From Pseudomonadota bacterium (lineage in GTDB: Bacteria > Pseudomonadota > Gammaproteobacteria > Acidithiobacillales > Acidithiobacillaceae), in assembly GCA_021839095.1 (NCBI GenBank), contig JAKCBU010000008.1, positions 2,870 through 13,961 of the forward strand: DNA of 11,092 nucleotides. Direction: 5' to 3'. The notes under the pieces were generated by a model, which was given only the letters and a program-made list of their open reading frames with translations, made no database searches and was not told where the DNA came from. How positions within the stretch are numbered: the stretch's first letter is position 1; every line of letters starts with the position of its first letter. The translations under genes were made by a program, and so were the position numbers. Shown here piece by piece: positions 6,695-11,092 of the stretch.

Positions 6695-9152
6695 AGGCAG
6701 GGACGCGGCGCAGGGGTGCGGCGTGAATATTCAGACGACCAGAAACGGCTTCCGCCCAAGGGTCTTTTTCTTGGGACAGGGCGAAATCCATGCGTGCGGC
6801 GAGCTGCTGTCGGGATTCCTGGTCCCCCACGACGATGGCCTTGATATGGTCCAGGCCAACGCGCTCTACCCATGGCGCAGTGCGCTCCAGGTATTGGGCA
6901 TCCTCCCGATACATTTGCAGAAAGGCCTTGGCCATTACCAGCACTTCCTCATGGGTTTTTACCTTGCAGAGGAGGTCGGCGGCACGCACCTTCATGCCGC
7001 CATTGCCGCCCACATAGAGTTCCCATCCGGAATCGACGCCAATAATGCCGAAATCCTTGATGGTGCTCTCAGAACAGTTGCGCGGGCAGCCAGAGACAGC
7101 GAGTTTGACCTTATGTGGCGCCCACATACGCTCCAGTCCTCGTTCCAACTCAATGGCCAGACGGGTACTGTCCTGCACCCCGAAGCGGCAGAAGTCGGTA
7201 CCGACACAGGATTTGACGGTGCGCAGGGCCTTGCCGTAGGCGTGTCCCGAGGGCATGTCCAGTTCCGCCCAGATCTGCGGCAAGTCTTCCTTTTTCACTC
7301 CGAGCAGGTCGAGACGCTGGCCGCCGGTAAACTTCACCATCGCCACGTTATGGCGCTCCGCCACTTCGGCGATGCGCTTGAGCTCCGCAGGACTGGTTAC
7401 TCCGCCGTAAATACGGGGAATCACTGAATAGGTGCCATCTTTCTGGATGTTGGCATGGGCGCGCTCGTTGATGAAACGGGACTGGGCATCGTCCAACCCC
7501 TCTGCCGGCCAGGCGGTGCGCACGTAGTAGTTGATCGCCGGCCGACAGGTGGCGCAACCGCCGGGATGCCGCCAATCCAGATAGACGAAGGTCTGGCGCA
7601 CCGAAAGCAACTTCTCCTGAATAATGGCGTCGCGGATCTCTTGATGACTGAGGTCGGTACAGCCGCAGAGCGCCTTTTTCTTCGGAGTGCTGTCATAAAT
7701 GCCGCCGAGGGTGCTGGCCAGCAACTGTTCCACCAGCCCGGTGCAGGAGCCGCAGGAGGCACTGGCCTTGGTGCATTTGCGCACTTCCTCCAATGTAAAC
7801 AGACCCTGCTCGCGGATGGCCTTGACGATGCTGCCTTTGGTCACGCCATTACAGCCGCAGACCTCGGCCCCGTCGGCCAGCCGCGAAGCCTGGTTTTCAC
7901 CGGCATGACCAGAGTCGCCCAGATGCGTTTCGCCGAAAACAATATTGTCGCGGAAGGCGGAGACCTCCGTGCCATCACGCATGAGCTGAAAGAGCCAGGG
8001 ACCGATGCTGGTGTCGCCATAAAGCAGACTGCCAACGACCTTGTTTTCCCGCAGGATGACTTTTTTGTAGATGCCCTGACTACCGTCCAGCAGGGTCACT
8101 TCCTCGCAGTCATCACCGCCCATGAAGTCCCCGGCGGAGAAGAGTTCGATCCCTGTGACCTTAAGTTTGGTGCTGGTGACCGAGCCCTGGTAACGCATCC
8201 GTCCGTACTCGGCGAGGTGGTTAGCCGCTACCTTGGCCTGCTCAAAGAGGGGCGCGACGAGGCCGTAGGTTTGCCCGCGATGCTGCACGCACTCGCCGAC
8301 GGCATAAATACGCGGATCATAGGTTTGCAGGGTATCATTGACCAGAATGCCGGTTTCGCACTGCAAACCCGCGGCCAGGGCAATCTCGATACGCGGCTTG
8401 ATGCCGATGGTCATCACCAGCACATCTGCGGGGATTTCGCCGCCATCGGTAAAGCGCAGGCCCCTGACATGGGTATCACCGAGCACCGCCGCGCTTTCCT
8501 TGCCCAGTAGAAAACGCACGCCGCGTGCCTCCAGGGCGGCCTGCAACAAGGCGCCTCCGCGCGCGTCCAGTTGCTTGTCCAGCGGCCAGGCACGGCGATG
8601 TACCACCGTCACCCCCATCCCCCGCGCCCGCAGACCGTGTGCCACTTCCAGTCCCAGCAGGCCGCCACCGATGACCACTGCTTCGCCACCCAACTCGCTG
8701 CTGCGAGTGAGGGATTCCACATCGGCCATGTCCCGGTAGCTGAGCACCCCAAGGAGGTTGTTCCCCGGAATGGGGGCGATGGCCGCTGCCGCCCCGGTCG
8801 CCAGCAGGAGGCGATCGTAAGGCGCGGTCCGTCCATCTTCGGTAACGACCCGTCGCTTCACCCGGTCGATGACCGTCACCCGGCTCCCGGTATGCAGGGT
8901 GATGCCATGTTCTGCATACCAGCCCAAGGGGTTGAGAATGGTTTCCTCCAGAGCCATCTCTCCGGCGAGTACCGGGGTGAGAAGAATCCGGTTGTAGTTG
9001 GGATGGGGTTCATCGCCAAAAACGGTAATCTCGTAGAGATCCGGCGCCATTTTCAACAGCTCTTCGACGGTGCGAATGCCCGCCATGCCGTTGCCGACCA
9101 CTACCAGACGCGCTTTGCGATGCTGTACAGGTACCGGTACCAGATTTATCAT
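6693..9152 (-). CDS. nirB: NAD(P)H-dependent nitrite reductase large subunit (siroheme)
   Basis: The 819-aa protein has all NirB modules in order. The FAD-binding motif GNGMAG is at 20-25 and the NAD(P)-binding GGGLLGLE at 162-169. A BFD-like [2Fe-2S] domain has C432-x-C434 and C467-x2-C470. A second BFD-like set has C496-x-C498 and C533-x2-C536. The siroheme-[4Fe-4S] domain has C649-x5-C655 and C689-x3-C693 (SGCPRNCSES). It reduces nitrite to ammonium in the cytoplasm with NirD, using electrons from NADH. The start is ATG 9152, with GGGAG 6 nt upstream (9159-9163). An upstream in-frame ATG at 9221 would place 23 residues across the leader terminator and is rejected. The mRNA begins with an attenuator leader behind a sigma-54-like promoter, so nirB is the first gene of the operon. 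All cofactor ligands are present. Confidence 0.96.
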   Translation of the reverse strand: MINLVPVPVQHRKARLVVVGNGMAGIRTVEELLKMAPDLYEITVFGDEPHPNYNRILLTPVLAGEMALEETILNPLGWYAEHGITLHTGSRVTVIDRVKRRVVTEDGRTAPYDRLLLATGAAAAIAPIPGNNLLGVLSYRDMADVESLTRSSELGGEAVVIGGGLLGLEVAHGLRARGMGVTVVHRRAWPLDKQLDARGGALLQAALEARGVRFLLGKESAAVLGDTHVRGLRFTDGGEIPADVLVMTIGIKPRIEIALAAGLQCETGILVNDTLQTYDPRIYAVGECVQHRGQTYGLVAPLFEQAKVAANHLAEYGRMRYQGSVTSTKLKVTGIELFSAGDFMGGDDCEEVTLLDGSQGIYKKVILRENKVVGSLLYGDTSIGPWLFQLMRDGTEVSAFRDNIVFGETHLGDSGHAGENQASRLADGAEVCGCNGVTKGSIVKAIREQGLFTLEEVRKCTKASASCGSCTGLVEQLLASTLGGIYDSTPKKKALCGCTDLSHQEIRDAIIQEKLLSVRQTFVYLDWRHPGGCATCRPAINYYVRTAWPAEGLDDAQSRFINERAHANIQKDGTYSVIPRIYGGVTSPAELKRIAEVAERHNVAMVKFTGGQRLDLLGVKKEDLPQIWAELDMPSGHAYGKALRTVKSCVGTDFCRFGVQDSTRLAIELERGLERMWAPHKVKLAVSGCPRNCSESTIKDFGIIGVDSGWELYVGGNGGMKVRAADLLCKVKTHEEVLVMAKAFLQMYREDAQYLERTAPWVERVGLDHIKAIVVGDQESRQQLAARMDFALSQEKDPWAEAVSGRLNIHAAPLRRVPA

Positions 9153-9168
9153 TGAACACTCCCAAAAT

Positions 9169-9207
9169 AAAAAAGGCGCAGTCAGCCGAATTGCTGACGA
9201 CGCCTTT
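9169..9207 (-). terminator. Intrinsic terminator (attenuator) in the nirB leader
   Basis: On the minus strand AAAGGCG..GTCAGC (9207-9193) pairs with GCTGAC..CGCCTTT (9186-9172) around the hexaloop AATTCG. There are 7 and 6 Watson-Crick pairs separated by one U-G pair and one mismatch. A run of six T (9174-9169) follows, then ATTTT. It ends only 5 nt before the nirB ribosome binding site at 9163 and far from the porin stop at 9389, which marks it as a 5'-UTR attenuator, not the terminator of the upstream gene. Confidence 0.88.
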
Positions 9208-9212
9208 GCCGT
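9197..9212 (-). promoter_or_regulatory. ANTAR-type hairpin P2 (antiterminator) in the nirB leader
   Basis: ACGGC (9212-9208) pairs with GTCGT (9201-9197), five pairs including one G-U, around the hexaloop AAAGGC (9207-9202). A at loop position 1 and G at position 4 are the conserved bases of ANTAR-target hairpins. Its loop and 3' arm are the first 11 bases of the terminator's 5' arm (9207-9197), so this hairpin and the terminator cannot form together. This is the expected antitermination switch, with NasT stabilising this hairpin. Confidence 0.65.
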
Positions 9213-9222
9213 TTTGCACACC

Positions 9223-9242
9223 AGCGATCGTTGCGGATCGCT
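9223..9242 (-). promoter_or_regulatory. Leader hairpin P1 upstream of P2
   Basis: AGCGATC (9242-9236) and GATCGCT (9229-9223) form a perfect 7-bp stem around the hexaloop CGCAAC. It lies 10 nt before P2 and begins 2-3 nt after the predicted transcription start. The two-hairpin spacing and hexaloop size fit an ANTAR target, but the loop has C at position 1 and A at position 4 instead of A and G. Confidence 0.6.
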
Positions 9243-9255
9243 TTATAATCGAAAA

Positions 9256-9271
9256 AGCAATAACCATGCCC
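9256..9271 (-). promoter_or_regulatory. Sigma-54-type (-24/-12) promoter of the nirB operon
   Basis: The minus strand reads GGGCATGGTTATTGCT. The invariant GG (9270-9269) and GC (9258-9257) are separated by exactly 10 bases, and TTGC with a following T is intact; against TGGCACG-N4-TTGCW there are two mismatches (first T to G, second C to T). The predicted start is near 9245-9244, just ahead of hairpin P1. Klebsiella nasF is also transcribed from a sigma-54 promoter into an ANTAR-controlled leader. A sigma-70 alternative is weaker. Confidence 0.65.
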
Positions 9272-9324
9272 GATTCCGCGTCAACTAAAAACAGATGGTT
9301 ATGGAAGATGCTCTGCTGTGCGCT

Positions 9325-9340
9325 GATGTATTATGGTGCA
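9325..9340. promoter_or_regulatory. NtrC-like half-site
   Basis: ATGGTGCA at 9333-9340 (TGCACCAT on the other strand) matches one arm of the NtrC consensus, while the other arm (GATG at 9325-9328) does not. Its centre lies about 87 bp before the predicted nirB start, 31 bp from the perfect palindrome at 9356-9370, roughly three helical turns. Confidence 0.35.
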
Positions 9341-9355
9341 GTAGCTGGTACAGAC

Positions 9356-9370
9356 GCACTATAATAGTGC
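9356..9370. promoter_or_regulatory. NtrC-type upstream activator site
   Basis: GCACTATAATAGTGC is a perfect 15-bp palindrome about a central base and fits the NtrC pattern GCAC-N7-GTGC. Its centre is about 118 bp before the predicted sigma-54 start, within the usual range for NtrC enhancers. It sits 18 bp after the porin stop codon. It has no T-run, so it is not a convincing terminator for that gene. Confidence 0.6.
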
Positions 9371-9388
9371 AACGAAATGGCGCAGTGC

Positions 9389-10627
9389 CTAGAATTTCGC
9401 CGTCACGAATACCCATGTGCCCTCGGTATTCATTCCGTAATTGGTGCGCTGGTAATCGGCGTACTGTGCCCCCGCGCTCCAGTGCTTGGAAAAGGCATGG
9501 GTGGCCGACAAATCCAGTTCGTGCCCGTATTGCGCACCCCCACGGTCCGCCTGGAAATCATAATAAATGGCCGCCAGTTGGGTGCCTATCAGCTTGCCAC
9601 CAAGGGTGAAATACAGGCTACGCAAACCGTTGAGCGGCGTGGTCAGAAACACTTCTGCCCAGCCGTTAAAGGCGTGTTTGGTGGCGAGCGGCGTTTGAAA
9701 TCCGTAACTGCCCTGACTATTTGTCCCCATGACCATGTAGTCGGCATGCAGCCAGAACTCCGGCAGGGTCAGACCAACGCCGACGTGATAATACGGGGCA
9801 TTCACCGCAGCACTCCCGCCGTCATAGGGCAACTGTTTGGCATAGCTCAGATCGTAAGGTATGTGCAGAGCATCACCCAGAGGAATGATGCCTTGCACCC
9901 GCGCGCCCAGCGTAGCACTGTTACAAACCTGTGCATTACCGGCCAGAAAACACGCCGCCGCTCCGGGAATGGAGCTATGGGCTTGATTCCCATACCAGTA
10001 GCCGAAGGCTTGAGCATGCAGTAAGGGGGATGGTGTCCAGCTCGCCGCACTGAGAAAAGTCTGTGATGGTACATTTTCGTCGATGATGTTTTTGATCCGC
10101 CAGATATAAGCCCCGTAAAGCGTCAGATCAGGCAGTGCTTCGCCCTGCACCGAGACTGCATCGAAACTCTGCGGCGTCTGTCGGAAACCCACCGCACCAA
10201 CAAAGCGTTCGTCATCCAGATTGATCTCCTGACGACCGGCGCGCAGGCGCAGAGCGGGAATGCCCGCATACTGGAGATAGACTTGGTTGACGTTGGTTTC
10301 CTCCGGATCGGGAATCAAAGCGTAGGCTGTTTTACCGTTGCGCAGGCTGTTGTATTGATGGACGATCCCGGCCACATTGATGAACTGCAGATCGACGCTG
10401 ATCCCGGCGACGGGCTTGCTCGCCAGACCAAGCAGGGTTTGCACCGTGAAGGCATTGGCGTCGTTTTTGTTCGCCTGAGACATGAATTCATAGCGCGGGC
10501 GAAAGTCGAGGTTGACCTGGCCACCGCTGATGGCATTGGTCAGGGTATCTGCGTGAGTGGTGCTGGCCAGCAGGGCAAAGAGAGCGGCAGCGTAATGACG
10601 TCGTCGATGTAAAAAGGATTGCGACAC
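9389..10627 (-). CDS. Outer-membrane beta-barrel porin, alginate-export (AlgE/OprD-like) type
   Basis: The 412-aa protein has a signal peptide at residues 1-26: basic HRRRH, then a hydrophobic stretch AAALFALL, then STTHA before D27. The mature part starts with GGQVNLDFRPRYEF and contains alternating beta-strand patterns such as YLQYAGIPALRLRAGRQEINLDDERFVGAVGFRQTPQ split over residues 118-152. The latter resembles the alginate-export family (ARGRQ-x-I-x-DDERFVG style). It ends in Phe (WVFVTAKF), as outer-membrane proteins do for BAM-dependent insertion. The only two cysteines of the mature protein, C226 and C235, lie close together in a probable loop and could form a disulfide. I chose GTG 10627, with GGAG 6 nt upstream, because the signal peptide then begins correctly; the frame stays open upstream to 10825 but overlaps narK and would bury the signal. 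Placement between narK and nirB suggests a nitrate/nitrite entry channel. That substrate is an inference, and the family call is moderately sure. Confidence 0.78.
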   Translation of the reverse strand: MSQSFLHRRRHYAAALFALLASTTHADTLTNAISGGQVNLDFRPRYEFMSQANKNDANAFTVQTLLGLASKPVAGISVDLQFINVAGIVHQYNSLRNGKTAYALIPDPEETNVNQVYLQYAGIPALRLRAGRQEINLDDERFVGAVGFRQTPQSFDAVSVQGEALPDLTLYGAYIWRIKNIIDENVPSQTFLSAASWTPSPLLHAQAFGYWYGNQAHSSIPGAAACFLAGNAQVCNSATLGARVQGIIPLGDALHIPYDLSYAKQLPYDGGSAAVNAPYYHVGVGLTLPEFWLHADYMVMGTNSQGSYGFQTPLATKHAFNGWAEVFLTTPLNGLRSLYFTLGGKLIGTQLAAIYYDFQADRGGAQYGHELDLSATHAFSKHWSAGAQYADYQRTNYGMNTEGTWVFVTAKF

Positions 10628-10667
10628 GGGTTTCTCCAGTATTTTGAGGATATTTCTGTGAGGACCC

Positions 10668-10728
10668 GCGGAGGTCTGGGCAAGCGTTCCCTGGCGCCAA
10701 GATTGTGCGCTCAAAAAGTATCCTCCGC
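10668..10728. repeat. Distant inverted repeat in the narK-porin gap
   Basis: GCGGAGG (10668-10674) and CCTCCGC (10722-10728) are perfectly complementary 7-mers separated by 47 bases, inside the 121-bp gap between the narK stop and the porin start. In the minus-strand transcript they could form a long-range stem. The gap has no clear terminator, which fits co-transcription of narK and the porin. Confidence 0.35.
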
Positions 10729-10749
10729 TGGGGCGTTGAAGCCGAGGGT

Positions 10750-11092
10750 TTAGTCGCTCATGGCGGTTGCACTCTGCAAGGCGGAGCTGACAACGGCCGG
10801 GGCGACGACTGCATGTTGTGACCACGGCAGCCAGTGGCGGCGCATGGCCAGTACCAGTCCCAGCGCTGTCGTTGCGAGGAGGGCGAAGCAGGCGAAGCCA
10901 AGGTGATAGGTCCCGGTCTCCTCCTTGGCAATGCCGAGGATTACGGGCAGATAAAAGCCGCCGATGCCGCCCGCCGCACCGATGATGCCTGTCATGATCC
11001 CGGTCTTCAGGGGCCAGCGCAGGGGGACCAATTGAAAGGTCGCCCCGTTACCCAGCCCGAAGCAGGCATAAAGGCAGAGCAGCAGGGCAACG
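10750..11092 (-). CDS. narK: NarK-family nitrate/nitrite transporter, C-terminal part (5' truncated by the window)
   Basis: The open frame enters at the right edge and ends at TAA 10752-10750, giving 113 residues; the start lies outside the window. It shows the second NarK nitrate signature of the major facilitator superfamily: GLGNGATFQLVPLRWP, then TGIMTGIIGAAGGIGGFYLP, whose glycine-rich helix lines the anion path. A last hydrophobic helix (YHLGFACFALLATTALGLVLAM) is followed by a cytoplasmic tail of about 30 residues. NarK/NasA-type carriers move nitrate in or exchange it for nitrite across the inner membrane. Adjacency to the nitrate reductase operon supports uptake for assimilation. The porin gene follows on the same strand, and the two are probably one transcription unit. 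Only the C-terminal quarter is seen, so the NarK1 (proton symport) and NarK2 (antiport) types cannot be separated, and narK is a family name here. Confidence 0.9.
   Translation of the reverse strand, partial: VALLLCLYACFGLGNGATFQLVPLRWPLKTGIMTGIIGAAGGIGGFYLPVILGIAKEETGTYHLGFACFALLATTALGLVLAMRRHWLPWSQHAVVAPAVVSSALQSATAMSD

Noticed and set aside
9153..9221. N-terminal extension of NirB from the in-frame ATG at 9221
   Set aside because: It would translate through the attenuator terminator. Family alignment by eye and the GGGAG Shine-Dalgarno place the start at 9152.
9242..9247. TATAAA on the minus strand as a sigma-70 -10 box
   Set aside because: The sequence is five of six, but 16-18 bases upstream there is no -35-like hexamer, and transcription from it would start inside hairpin P1 and break it.
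9279..9284. TTGACG on the minus strand as the -35 box of a sigma-70 promoter for nirB
   Set aside because: The -35 is good, but at spacings of 16-18 the -10 would be TATTGC or worse (about three matches). The sigma-54 elements fit better and are supported by the upstream palindrome. It remains a possible weak secondary promoter.
9356..9370. The GCACTATAATAGTGC palindrome as the terminator of the porin gene
   Set aside because: It is a short A+T-centred stem with no loop of useful size and no T-run. Its pattern and distance fit an activator site for the next promoter better.
10628..10825. N-terminal extension of the porin frame up to 10825
   Set aside because: It overlaps the end of narK in another frame and would put about 66 residues ahead of a clear signal peptide. 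GTG 10627 has a proper Shine-Dalgarno.
1..11092. Insertion sequences, tRNA or rRNA genes, CRISPR arrays, phage genes
   Set aside because: I looked for transposase motifs, terminal repeats, regularly spaced repeats and tRNA-like cloverleaf ends and saw none. The window is almost fully occupied by housekeeping and nitrate genes.

Overview
This is a Gram-negative, probably proteobacterial, chromosomal segment. The evidence is a nirBD/nas-type nitrate assimilation operon, an outer-membrane beta-barrel protein with a signal peptide and C-terminal Phe, and a ParC of proteobacterial type. The sequence alone does not fix the genus.

Layout from left to right: the 3' part of parC (topoisomerase IV subunit A) runs on the + strand to 732. 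Everything else is on the minus strand. A compact seven-gene operon reads from 9152 down to 820: nirB (NADH nitrite reductase, siroheme subunit), nirD (Rieske-type small subunit), nasA (molybdopterin assimilatory nitrate reductase), a ybiB/TrpD2-like gene, cobA (SUMT), a short CbiX-type chelatase, and nasT (ANTAR RNA-binding antiterminator). Genes overlap by 4 bp (ATGA) or lie 4-14 nt apart. Upstream of it, also on the minus strand, are a signal-peptide porin of the alginate-export type (10627-9389) and the C-terminal 113 residues of a NarK-family nitrate/nitrite transporter (from the window edge to 10750).

How they fit together: the porin (inferred) and NarK bring nitrate into the cell. NasA reduces it to nitrite, and NirBD reduces nitrite to ammonium. 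CobA and the CbiX-like chelatase supply siroheme for NirB, and NasT is expected to control the operon. The precorrin-2 dehydrogenase step and a dedicated flavoprotein donor for NasA are not encoded here.

The most interesting part is the 236-bp gap upstream of nirB. In order of transcription it holds a perfect GCAC-N7-GTGC palindrome (NtrC-type site), a half-site, a -24/-12 sigma-54-like promoter with exact GG-N10-GC spacing, and a leader with two hexaloop hairpins. The second hairpin has the A1/G4 loop typical of ANTAR targets and is mutually exclusive with a strong intrinsic terminator just before the nirB ribosome binding site. This is the logic known for Klebsiella nasF: nitrogen limitation through NtrC/sigma-54, plus nitrate through ANTAR antitermination. 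Here the ANTAR protein is the last gene of the operon it probably controls, its receiver domain has lost the phosphoacceptor Asp, and the first hairpin loop departs from the consensus.
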